In this document: positions 27,367-34,945 of the stretch, piece after piece
How the letters are laid out: every line of letters begins with the position of its first letter
How positions within the stretch are numbered: position 1 is the first letter of the stretch
DNA from: Nakamurella leprariae
GTDB taxonomy: Bacteria > Actinomycetota > Actinomycetes > Mycobacteriales > Nakamurellaceae
DNA length: 64,000 nt
NCBI RefSeq assembly: GCF_016918035.1
Contig: NZ_JAERWK010000008.1
Span: 310,001-374,000, forward strand
Direction of reading: 5' to 3'
Made by a program: the position numbers and the translations under genes
The notes under the pieces: generated by a model
Told to the model about the DNA's origin: nothing
What the model saw: only the letters and a program-made list of their open reading frames with translations
Database searches by the model: none

Positions 27367-28749
27367 TTGTCCAGTGAGCCGCCCTCGTTGCGGACCTTCC
27401 TGGCGGAGATGGCCGCGTGCGACCAGGTCGTCACCATCACCGACCCGGTGACGCCGGAATTCGAGATCGCCTCGTACCTGGTCCATCTGGATCCCGGTCC
27501 GGTGGTGCGGTTCGACCACGTCGAGCATCCGGGCGCCGTCGTGCAGGCCGTGGTGGGCAACGTGCTGGGCAGCCTGGACCGGGTCGCCGCGGCGATGGGC
27601 GTTCCCAGGGACCGGATCCAGACGGCGCTGTTGGAGGCCATCGCCGCACCCGGCGCACTGCACGAGGTCACCGACGCGCCCGTGCAGGAGCGCTCCGGCC
27701 CGCTGGACTGGGCGGACCTGCCGGTTCCCACCTTCTTCGAGCGCGAGCAGGGGCCTTACCTGACCGCCGGGGTCATCATCGCCCGCGACCCGATCACCGG
27801 ACGCGGCAACGCCTCCTTCGCCCGCGTGCGGCCACTCCCGGACGGCCGGGCCCTGGTGGGGATCGCACCGAACCACCACCTCAACCAGATGGCCCGGCGC
27901 GCCCCGGACGGCCGCCTGCCGATCGCGGTGGTGCTGGGCGCGCACCCCGCCGTCCAGCTCGCCGCCTGCCTCTACCTCGGGCTGGGCCAGGACGAACTGA
28001 CCTACGCATCGCCGTTGCTGGGTCAGCCGCTGCGCGTGACCCGGTGCAGCACGGTCGATCTGCTGGTCCCCGCGGACGCCGAGATCGTGCTGGAGGGCGT
28101 CCTGGACGTGACCGCGACGGTCGTGGAGGGCGAGGTCTCGGAGTACCACGGCATGTACGAGGACTACGGCCCGGCGGCCACCGCGGAGCTGTCCACCTGG
28201 ACCTCCCGCGCCGACCCACTGCTGCAGGTGATCCTGCCGGGCTGGCACCGGGAGCACGCCTACCTGGGCGCGGTGCCGATCGCCGCCGGGCTGCGCGCCG
28301 CCGTGGCCCGGACGGTCCCCACCGTGGGCGAGATCGCCGTCACCGAGGCCGGTTCGGGTCGGCTCGCCGCCGCGGTGCAGGTGGCGGACCCGCGGCCCGG
28401 GCAGGCCAAGCAGGTCATGGCCGCCTGCTGGGGCACTCTGAGCATGCTGAAGCAGGTGACCGTGGTGGACACCGACATCGACGTGTGGGACCCGATCGCC
28501 GTGGAGTGGGCCCGGATCTCGCGGTGCCGGATCGACCGCGACCTGGTGCTGCTGCCCGACGCCCGTACCGACCGGTCCGAGCCGCTGGAGTCCGGCGGCA
28601 CGGTCACCAAGGTCGGCTACGACGCGCTGGCCCGCCCCGGGGACCGGGTGGAGGGCTGGGAGCGGGCCCGGCCGCCGGCCCACGTGGTGGCCGAGGTCGG
28701 GCGGCGGCTGGCCCGCACGACCGCCGACCGGAACGGAGACCGACGATGA
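27367..28749 (+). CDS. UbiD-family prenylated-FMN-dependent decarboxylase
   Basis: 460 residues. TTG start chosen because GGAGG lies 6 nt upstream and SLRTFLAEM follows, as in the family. Reversible decarboxylation of aromatic or alpha,beta-unsaturated acids using prenylated FMN. Typical blocks: NASFARVRPL near the cofactor-binding Arg, NHHLNQMARRA, PIAVVLGAHPAVQLAA, VEGEVSEYHGMYEDYGPA with the acidic catalytic residues, QVILPGWHREHAYLGA, and VVDTDIDVWDP. It is divergent from UbiD of ubiquinone synthesis, fitting a catabolic decarboxylase. First gene of a four-gene operon whose last gene supplies the cofactor. Confidence 0.88.
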   Translation: MSSEPPSLRTFLAEMAACDQVVTITDPVTPEFEIASYLVHLDPGPVVRFDHVEHPGAVVQAVVGNVLGSLDRVAAAMGVPRDRIQTALLEAIAAPGALHEVTDAPVQERSGPLDWADLPVPTFFEREQGPYLTAGVIIARDPITGRGNASFARVRPLPDGRALVGIAPNHHLNQMARRAPDGRLPIAVVLGAHPAVQLAACLYLGLGQDELTYASPLLGQPLRVTRCSTVDLLVPADAEIVLEGVLDVTATVVEGEVSEYHGMYEDYGPAATAELSTWTSRADPLLQVILPGWHREHAYLGAVPIAAGLRAAVARTVPTVGEIAVTEAGSGRLAAAVQVADPRPGQAKQVMAACWGTLSMLKQVTVVDTDIDVWDPIAVEWARISRCRIDRDLVLLPDARTDRSEPLESGGTVTKVGYDALARPGDRVEGWERARPPAHVVAEVGRRLARTTADRNGDRR

Positions 28750-29549
28750 CCACCCTCGGCCGGGGCCTGGACGTGCTCTCGCACATCGCCACCAACGGTC
28801 CGACCACCGCCGACGACATCGCCGCCGCCGTCGGGCTGCCGCTCAGCACCACCTACCGCTACATCACGGCGCTGCGGACCGGCGGGTACGTGGCCGACTA
28901 CGAGGGCCACTTCGACCTCGGGGTGCAGGCGCTGCGGATGCTGCGGCCCGAGGCGCTGCACCGCTGCCTGGCGTCGATCTGCGGGCCGGTCATGTTCGAC
29001 CTGGTCGCGGCGACCCAGGAGACCGCACTGCTCACCGTCCGGGACGGGTGGAGCGCCACCTGCATCGAGCTGGTGGAACCGCGCCGCGCCGTGAGGTTCT
29101 CGTTCCGGCGCGGGGTGTCGCTGTCGCTGCACAAGGGCGCGTCGGCCAAACCGCTGCTCGCGTTCCAGGACCCGGTGTTCATCCGCCGGTACCTGGACGC
29201 CCGGGTGAGCTGGATCGAGGACCAGGACCCGGAGGCGGTGTGGAACGACCTCACCGAGGTCCGGTCCCGCGGATTCGCGGTCACCGTGTCCGAACTCGAC
29301 TCCGGCAGCGTCGGGGTCGGCGTCCCGGTGTTCTGGGACGGCGAGGTCGGCGCGTGCGTCAGCGTCGCCGGGCCGGCGGTCCGGATGGGAGAACGACGCA
29401 TCCGGGAGATCGTCGGCCGGGTGCGCGACGCCGCGGTCGAGCTGGGCACCTTGCTGTCCGCCGAACCGGCGGGTTCCGGCCCGAACGGCACCCCCGACGC
29501 GGCAGCTCGCCGCGTCGGTCCGTCTCTGCTCTCGCAGGAAGTGGGATGA
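28746..29549 (+). CDS. IclR-family transcriptional regulator
   Basis: 267 residues, ATGA overlap with ubiD. Winged-helix N-terminus: GLDVLSHIATNGPTTADDIAAAVGLPLSTTYRYITALRTGGYV (residues about 6-50). The C-terminal effector domain has ETALLTVRDGWSATCIE, SLSLHKGASAKPLLAF, RGFAVTVSELDSGSVGVGVPVF and a final CVSVAGPAVRM. IclR proteins bind short inverted repeats and respond to small aromatic acids or purine/allantoin metabolites. Being inside the operon, it is the natural candidate for binding the GGAAC/GTTCC sites A-C. Confidence 0.88.
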   Translation: MTTLGRGLDVLSHIATNGPTTADDIAAAVGLPLSTTYRYITALRTGGYVADYEGHFDLGVQALRMLRPEALHRCLASICGPVMFDLVAATQETALLTVRDGWSATCIELVEPRRAVRFSFRRGVSLSLHKGASAKPLLAFQDPVFIRRYLDARVSWIEDQDPEAVWNDLTEVRSRGFAVTVSELDSGSVGVGVPVFWDGEVGACVSVAGPAVRMGERRIREIVGRVRDAAVELGTLLSAEPAGSGPNGTPDAAARRVGPSLLSQEVG

Positions 29550-30838
29550 GCACCATGTCCGAGCAGTCCGGAACCGATCTCGACCAGTTCCGTCCGGTGC
29601 TCGACCGGCTCGGCGGTGCGCTCGAGGAGCTGGCCGGCTACGTCGACCCGGACCACGGCGGGTGGACTCGTCGCGTCCTGAGCGAGCCCTACACCGCCTC
29701 CCGGTCCTGGGTGCGGGACGCCATGCGGGACGCGGGCCTGACCGTCCACGTCGACGAGGCCGGCAACACCATCGGTGTGCTGCCGGGCCGGCGCGGGTCC
29801 GGGCCGGCCCTGGCCACCGGGTCGCACACCGACACGGTGGCCAACGGCGGGCGCTTCGACGGGGTGGCCGGGGTGGTCGGGGCACTCGAGGTGGTGCACC
29901 GGCTGCGGGAGACCGACACCCGCCTGGACTCCGACCTGATGGTCATCGACTTCCTCGGGGAGGAACCCAACGAGTTCGGCGTGAGCTGCATCGGGAGCCG
30001 AGCCATCGCCGGCACCGTCTCCCGGGACTACCTGGACCACGAGCGCGACGATGGGCTGAGCCTCGGCTCGGCGCTGCAGCAGCGGGGCATGGACCCGAGC
30101 ACGGTGATGGACATGGCCTGGGCGCCCGGCCGGATCAGCGCCTTCGTCGAGCTGCACATCGAGCAGGGCCCGGTGCTGGAACGGGTCGGTACCCAGATCG
30201 GGGTGGTCACGGCGATCGCCGGCATCGAGCGGGTCATCGCCACCTTCCTGGGGCGGGCCGACCACGCCGGCACGGCGGCCATGGCCGATCGCAAGGACGC
30301 CCTGGTGGCGGCGGCCGAGGCGGTCCTGGCCGTCGAACAGATCGGCTGCGCGGGCGAGCAGGCCACCGGAGCGGCAGTGAGCACCGTCGGCCGGCTCGAG
30401 GTGGAGCCCGGTGCGCTCAACGTGGTGCCGTCCCTGGCCCGGTTGTGGACCGAGCTGCGCAGTCCGGACCCCGGCTGGCTGGGAACCGCGCGGCGCGACG
30501 TCGTGGAACAGTTCAAGCTGATCGCCGAGCACCGTCGGCTCGAGCTGGACCTGGACTGGCTCAACGACCAGGATCCGGTGCCCACCGCCCCGTCGATGCA
30601 GGACGTCATCGCCGTCACCGCCGACCACCTCGGGTACAGCTGGCGGGCCATGCCCAGCGGCGCCGGTCACGACAGCGCCCACATCGCCGCGATGGCGCCG
30701 ACCGGGATGATCTTCGTGCCGTCGCGCGACGGGCGCAGCCACTGCCCCGAGGAGTGGACGGACCTGGCCGACCTCGGCCGCGGTGTGCACGCCCTGGCCG
30801 CGACCCTGGTCCGGCTCGACCGGCGGGGCTCGGCATGA
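29546..30838 (+). CDS. M20-family Zn hydrolase (N-carbamoyl-amino-acid hydrolase / allantoate amidohydrolase type)
   Basis: 430 residues, ATGA overlap with the IclR gene. Metal ligands in order: His in ATGSHTDTV, Asp in GGRFDGVAGVVGAL, Glu in DFLGEEPNEFG, His in LHIEQGPVLE, and the final His in SGAGHDSAH. The dimerisation lid has GRADHAGTAAM. The family removes carbamoyl or amidino groups from linear ureido compounds, the products of hydantoinase or allantoinase. It fits a partnership with the cyclic amidohydrolase at 16166 although 12 kb away; exact substrate unknown. Confidence 0.87.
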   Translation: MSTMSEQSGTDLDQFRPVLDRLGGALEELAGYVDPDHGGWTRRVLSEPYTASRSWVRDAMRDAGLTVHVDEAGNTIGVLPGRRGSGPALATGSHTDTVANGGRFDGVAGVVGALEVVHRLRETDTRLDSDLMVIDFLGEEPNEFGVSCIGSRAIAGTVSRDYLDHERDDGLSLGSALQQRGMDPSTVMDMAWAPGRISAFVELHIEQGPVLERVGTQIGVVTAIAGIERVIATFLGRADHAGTAAMADRKDALVAAAEAVLAVEQIGCAGEQATGAAVSTVGRLEVEPGALNVVPSLARLWTELRSPDPGWLGTARRDVVEQFKLIAEHRRLELDLDWLNDQDPVPTAPSMQDVIAVTADHLGYSWRAMPSGAGHDSAHIAAMAPTGMIFVPSRDGRSHCPEEWTDLADLGRGVHALAATLVRLDRRGSA

Positions 30839-31452
30839 CCGGCACGCCCGCGCTCCCCCGCCTGATCGTGGGCATCTCGGGAGCCTCTGGTGCCGTGTAC
30901 GGGATCCGCCTGCTGGAGGTGCTGCGCCGGTACGGGCTGGCCGAGAGTCACCTGCTGGTCAGCCGGTCCGGCCGCGCCACGATCACCATGGAGACGGACC
31001 GGACGGTGACGGAGGTCGCCGCGCTGGCCGACGTCCGATACGACAACGCCGACATGACGGCGGCCATCGCCAGCGGCTCGTTCCGGGTGGCGGGCATGGT
31101 GCTCGCGCCGTGCAGCATCAAGACGCTGTCCGGGATCGCCAACAGCTACGACGACACGCTGATGGTCCGCGCCGCGGACGTCTGTCTCAAGGAGCGGCGT
31201 CCGGTCGTCGCGCTGCTGCGGGAGACCCCGCTGCACCGCGGGCATCTGCGCATCATGAGCGAGGCGGCCGAGGCGGGAGTGATCATCATGCCGCCGGTGC
31301 CGGCGTTCTACACCCGTCCGCAGACGCTGGACGACATCATCGACCACACCGTCGCGCGGACGCTGGACCACTTCGGACTTGATCTGCCGGGCATCCCCCG
31401 CTGGGGTGAGCCGGCCCCTGATGCCGCACAGAACGGAGCAGCCCGGTCCTGA
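30835..31452 (+). CDS. UbiX-family flavin prenyltransferase
   Basis: 205 residues, ATGA overlap with the M20 gene. Prenylates FMN with dimethylallyl phosphate to give the UbiD cofactor. Seen: IVGISGASGAVYGIRLLE (flavin-binding N-terminus), the SRSG loop, LAPCSIKTLSGIANSYDDTLMVRAADV, and VALLRETPLHRGHL followed by IIMPPVPAFYTRP. Presence in the same operon as ubiD shows the decarboxylase is prFMN-dependent. The stop codon lies in the loop of the terminator. Confidence 0.92.
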   Translation: MTGTPALPRLIVGISGASGAVYGIRLLEVLRRYGLAESHLLVSRSGRATITMETDRTVTEVAALADVRYDNADMTAAIASGSFRVAGMVLAPCSIKTLSGIANSYDDTLMVRAADVCLKERRPVVALLRETPLHRGHLRIMSEAAEAGVIIMPPVPAFYTRPQTLDDIIDHTVARTLDHFGLDLPGIPRWGEPAPDAAQNGAARS

Positions 31453-31469
31453 CCGGACCGGGCTGCTCC
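31435..31469. terminator. Bidirectional hairpin that contains the ubiX stop codon in its loop
   Basis: GGAGCAGCCCGGTCC (31435-31449) pairs perfectly with GGACCGGGCTGCTCC (31455-31469). The 5-nt loop TGACC begins with the ubiX TGA. It serves ubiX on the plus strand and the small gene at 31486 on the minus strand. Confidence 0.8.
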
Positions 31470-31485
31470 ACTGCGCGCAGGGTGA

Positions 31486-31674
31486 TCAGACGGCGACGTG
31501 CCGTTTGCCGTGGTTCGTCACCCAGGTGTTCGCGTGGTCCTCGTCGCTCCTGCGGCTCGAGGCGCCACACGAGCACTCGCCCCAGAACTGACCTGCGTCC
31601 TGCTTCATCTGGGCCGAGTACTCGTGGCTGGTGTCGTTGGACGGGTTGTCACCTTTGAAGATCTTGTTGGTCAC
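31486..31674 (-). CDS. Small conserved-looking protein (62 aa), unknown function
   Basis: GTG start with AGGAGG 6 nt upstream, the best ribosome site in the neighbourhood. The sequence begins VTNKIFKGDNPSND and includes WGECSCGASS with two cysteines, then DEDHANTWVTNHGKRH with several His. Cys plus His could form a small metal site. No family recognised. It ends at the shared terminator with ubiX. Confidence 0.6.
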   Translation of the reverse strand: MTNKIFKGDNPSNDTSHEYSAQMKQDAGQFWGECSCGASSRRSDEDHANTWVTNHGKRHVAV

Positions 31675-31750
31675 TGCGCCTCCTTGCGCTGGGGTACCGG
31701 CAGCCCGTTCGGCCACATGGTCACCCGACACCGCGGAGCCCGCATGTTGA

Positions 31751-32125
31751 TCATGGAACGGCGGGTCGGCCCAGTTCGGTGAGCACCTCGGCCAGCCGGC
31801 TCAGCAGCAGCTCGACGTCACCGTCGCGGACGTTGAGGTCATCGCCCAGCATCCACCAGGCCTCGTCAGGATCCAGCCCGCTCACGATGCGTTCGCGAAG
31901 CTCGCCGTAGCGCTGTCGAGTGGCTCGGTCGTCGATGCGGTCCGGCACGAGGACCGCTTCGCGGATCGGTGATCGATGCTCTTCGGCGAACATCTCGCCG
32001 AACGAGATGATCGTCCGACCATCCGGCAGACGGTGCAACCAGGCGGGATGCCCGGCGATGTCCACGGGCTCGATCTCGATCGGCTCGAGGTCGGTGAAGG
32101 GGGTCGGATCCGGCGGCTGGCTCAT
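31751..32125 (-). CDS. Hypothetical soluble protein (124 aa)
   Basis: ATG start. Recognisable stretches are DIAGHPAWLHRLPDGRTIISFGEMFAEE and DEAWWMLGDDLNVRDGDVELLLSRL. The composition is that of a normal acidic cytoplasmic protein. No family, motif or signal is recognised, and there is no operon partner in close range. Confidence 0.5.
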   Translation of the reverse strand: MSQPPDPTPFTDLEPIEIEPVDIAGHPAWLHRLPDGRTIISFGEMFAEEHRSPIREAVLVPDRIDDRATRQRYGELRERIVSGLDPDEAWWMLGDDLNVRDGDVELLLSRLAEVLTELGRPAVP

Positions 32126-32200
32126 GCCGGATCTGTGCCCGCACGGACCGGCCGCCAACCGGAACACACGCAGCACCGGTCGACGCCGGCCCGGCAATGC

Positions 32201-32239
32201 CGAACGGGCCGGTCCCCTCGTGAGGGACCGGCCCGTTCG
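32201..32239 (-). terminator. Hairpin after the aldehyde dehydrogenase gene
   Basis: CGAACGGGCCGGTCCC pairs perfectly over 16 bp with GGGACCGGCCCGTTCG around a 7-nt loop (32217-32223). It begins 15 nt past the stop on the minus strand. Confidence 0.8.
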
Positions 32240-32253
32240 AGCTGGACGCAGGA

Positions 32254-33795
32254 TCAGACGTTGAGCTTGACGTTGATCTGCTTGGTCTGGGTGAACGCCT
32301 CGATGGCGCCCTCGATGGAGAACTCGCGGCCGATGCCGGACATCTTGTAGCCGCCGTAGGCCTGGCCGATGACCTGGCCGCCGCCCTGGTTGACCTGGAC
32401 CCAGCCGGACTCGATCCGGTTCGCGGTGTCCAGCGCCGCGGTCAGGTCCTGCGACCAGACGTAGGCGGCCAGGCCGTAGGTGGAGTCGTTGGCCATGGCG
32501 ATCACGTCGTCGCGATCGGTCCACGGGATGGCCACCAGCACCGGCCCGAAGATCTCCTCCTGGGCCACCCGCCAGTCGTTGCCCACCCCGGCCAGGATGG
32601 TCGGCCCCTGGTAGAAGCCGTCCAGGTCGTCGGCGGTGAAGTCCTCGCCGTCCAGCAGCACCCGCACGTTCGGCTGCGACTTGCCGTCCTTGATGTAGTT
32701 GACGACCTGGTCGTACTGCTTCTGGTTGATGATCGAGCCCATGTCGGTGGCCTCGTCCAGCGGGTCACCGACCTTGAGCGCGCGCACCTTCTCGGTCAGC
32801 TTCTCCAGGAACGCGTCGTAGACGTCCGCGTGCACGAACAGCCGCGAACCGGCCGTGCAGGACTGCCCCTGCCGGGTGAACCGCATCGCGGTGAGCACAC
32901 CGGTGGCGGTCTCGTCGATCAGCTCGGACGTGCAGGCGTCCGGGAAGACGATGTTCGGGCTCTTGCCGCCCAGCTCCAGCGACACGTGGGCCAGCCGCTT
33001 GGCCGCCTTCTCCCCCACGCCGATGCCGACGCGGGTCGACCCGGTGAACGACACCTTGTGCACGCCCGGGTGCGTCACCAGCGCCTCGCCGATGACGTGA
33101 CCGCGGCCGGTGACCACGTTCAGCACGCCCGGCGGCAGGAACTCGTTGCAGATCTCGGCCAGCAGCAGGATGGTCAGCGGCGCGTCCTCGGCCGTCTTGA
33201 GTACCAGGGTGTTGCCCGCGGCCAGCGCGGCCGGGGTCTTCATGCCCGCGATCATCAGCGGCGAGTTCCACGGCAGGATGCCGGCCACCACGCCCAGCGG
33301 CTCGCGCCGGGTGTACTGCAGCTGGTCGTCGCCGGCCGGCAGCACGGTGCCCTTGAACTCGCCGGCCACGCCACCGAAGTAGCGGAACAGGTTGACCAGG
33401 GTGTTCGCCTCCGGCCGGGCCTGGGTGCGCAGCGCGTTGCCGGTGTCGGCGGCGGTGAGCACGGCCAGGTCCTCGACCCGCGCCTCGAGCGCGTCGGCGA
33501 TCTTCAGCAGCGCCTTCTGCCGCTGCGAGAAGTGCAGCTTGGCCCAGGCCGGGAACGCGGCCTGCGCGGCCTGCACCGCCCGGTCGGCGTCGGCCTCGGT
33601 GCCCTCGGGCACCCGGGCCAGGACGACGCCGCGCCGACCGGGCGAGACCACGTCGGCCCACTCGCCGCTCAGCGAGGGGACCCACTCGCCGCCGATCAGC
33701 ATCGGGCGGTCGGGCACGGGCGCGGCCCCGGTCGGGTCGATGGCGGCCGGACTGCTGGCTGTGGAGCCGGAGGTCGCGGTCGGGGTGCTGGTCAT
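32254..33795 (-). CDS. NAD(P)-dependent aldehyde dehydrogenase
   Basis: 513 residues. ATG with GAGGAG 6 nt upstream. Cofactor and active-site motifs: ILPWNSPLMIAGMK, VSFTGSTRVG, general base Glu in LELGGKSPNIVF, catalytic Cys in FTRQGQSCTAGSRLFV, and EIFGPVLVAIPW. It oxidises an aldehyde to a carboxylate (or CoA ester in some relatives); the substrate is not evident. An N-terminal Ser/Thr/Ala-rich stretch of about 25 residues precedes the domain. It is followed, in transcription order after mmsB-like and symporter genes on the same strand, by a terminator, suggesting a small oxidation unit. Confidence 0.9.
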   Translation of the reverse strand: MTSTPTATSGSTASSPAAIDPTGAAPVPDRPMLIGGEWVPSLSGEWADVVSPGRRGVVLARVPEGTEADADRAVQAAQAAFPAWAKLHFSQRQKALLKIADALEARVEDLAVLTAADTGNALRTQARPEANTLVNLFRYFGGVAGEFKGTVLPAGDDQLQYTRREPLGVVAGILPWNSPLMIAGMKTPAALAAGNTLVLKTAEDAPLTILLLAEICNEFLPPGVLNVVTGRGHVIGEALVTHPGVHKVSFTGSTRVGIGVGEKAAKRLAHVSLELGGKSPNIVFPDACTSELIDETATGVLTAMRFTRQGQSCTAGSRLFVHADVYDAFLEKLTEKVRALKVGDPLDEATDMGSIINQKQYDQVVNYIKDGKSQPNVRVLLDGEDFTADDLDGFYQGPTILAGVGNDWRVAQEEIFGPVLVAIPWTDRDDVIAMANDSTYGLAAYVWSQDLTAALDTANRIESGWVQVNQGGGQVIGQAYGGYKMSGIGREFSIEGAIEAFTQTKQINVKLNV

Positions 33796-33931
33796 GCTCG
33801 TCTCCTCGTGCTGGGGGCCGGTGGCACACCGTTCCGTGGGATTCCCGTCCCCGGCCCGTGGTTCCGGTCCGCACATCGGCGTGCGGCCGGTCCGATCAGA
33901 TCGTTCGCGTCAGGAAATGATCTCGCGCTGC

Positions 33932-34846
33932 TCAGGCAGTCTTCCAGCCGGCCAGCTCGCCGTCCGGGTTCGCGTACCTGGTCACGATGGTGCAGTCCAG
34001 GTCGCCGAGCCCGTCGGCGACCGCCCGGCCGAGCAGCTCGGCGGCGACCCCGGCCCCGCGCAGCGGCACCCCGGTGGTCTCGCCGGCGGCCAGCGCCAGG
34101 TTGATGTCCTTGTTCGCCAGCGCGGCCGAGAACCCGGCGGCGAAACCGTTGTTGGCCGCGGCCGTCGGCACCACGCCCGGCACCGGGTACCAGGTCCGGG
34201 CCGCCCACGAGTCGCCGCTGGACGCGGTGACGATGCGCTGGAACACCTGGTGGTCGAGGCCGAGCCGGTCGGCCAGCTGGGAGCCCTCGGCCAGGCCGAC
34301 CAGGTTCACCAGGCACATCATGTTGTTGACGATCTTGGCCGCCTGCCCGGTGGTCGGGCCGCCGGTGGGCACCACGGCCCCGGCCATCGGCTCGAGCAGC
34401 GGCACCACCCCGGCCACCACGTCGGCGTCGCCGCCGACCATGAACGACAGCGTGCCGGCGGCCGCGCCGCTGATGCCGCCGGAGACCGGCGCGTCCACGA
34501 ACCCGAACCCGGCCTCGGCGGCCAGCTGGTGCAGCTGCCCCGCGGTGGCCACGTCGATGGTCGAGGAATCGACCAGCACCGCGCCGGCCGGCGCGTTGGC
34601 CAGCACCCCGTCCGGCCCGGTGAACACCGAGAGCACGTGCTCACCCTTGGGCAGCATGGTGACGACCAGGTCGGCCCCGGCCACGGCCTCGGCCACCGAC
34701 CCGGCCGGCTCGACACCGTGCCGGGCCGCCGCGGCGACCGCGTCCGGGGAGACGTCGAAGCCCTGCACCCGGTGCCCGGCCGCGAGCAGGTGCGTGGTCA
34801 TCGGGCGACCCATGTTGCCGAGCCCGATCCAGCCGATCACTGCCAT
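33932..34846 (-). CDS. 3-hydroxyisobutyrate dehydrogenase-family beta-hydroxyacid dehydrogenase
   Basis: 304 residues. Rossmann motif IGWIGLGNMGRPM at the N-terminus, substrate-binding VDAPVSGGISGAAAGTL, catalytic Lys in GQAAKIVNNMM, and LANKDINLALA near the C-terminus. The family reduces or oxidises short beta-hydroxyacids (3-hydroxyisobutyrate, tartronate semialdehyde, others). With the neighbouring aldehyde dehydrogenase it could convert a hydroxyacid to a semialdehyde and then to an acid. Not enough to assign valine catabolism. Confidence 0.85.
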   Translation of the reverse strand: MAVIGWIGLGNMGRPMTTHLLAAGHRVQGFDVSPDAVAAAARHGVEPAGSVAEAVAGADLVVTMLPKGEHVLSVFTGPDGVLANAPAGAVLVDSSTIDVATAGQLHQLAAEAGFGFVDAPVSGGISGAAAGTLSFMVGGDADVVAGVVPLLEPMAGAVVPTGGPTTGQAAKIVNNMMCLVNLVGLAEGSQLADRLGLDHQVFQRIVTASSGDSWAARTWYPVPGVVPTAAANNGFAAGFSAALANKDINLALAAGETTGVPLRGAGVAAELLGRAVADGLGDLDCTIVTRYANPDGELAGWKTA

Positions 34847-34883
34847 GAACTGAAGACTCCTCGTGAGGTGGAACCAGTGAGCA

Positions 34884-34923
34884 ACGGCCGGCCGGGACGG
34901 ATGGTGTCGTCCCGGCCGGCCGT
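34884..34923 (-). terminator. Hairpin after the MHS symporter
   Basis: ACGGCCGGCCGGGAC (34884-34898) pairs perfectly with GTCCCGGCCGGCCGT (34909-34923) over a 10-nt loop, 23 nt beyond the symporter stop. Confidence 0.7.
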
Positions 34924-34945
34924 GTGGTGCTGCGGAACCGGAGCG

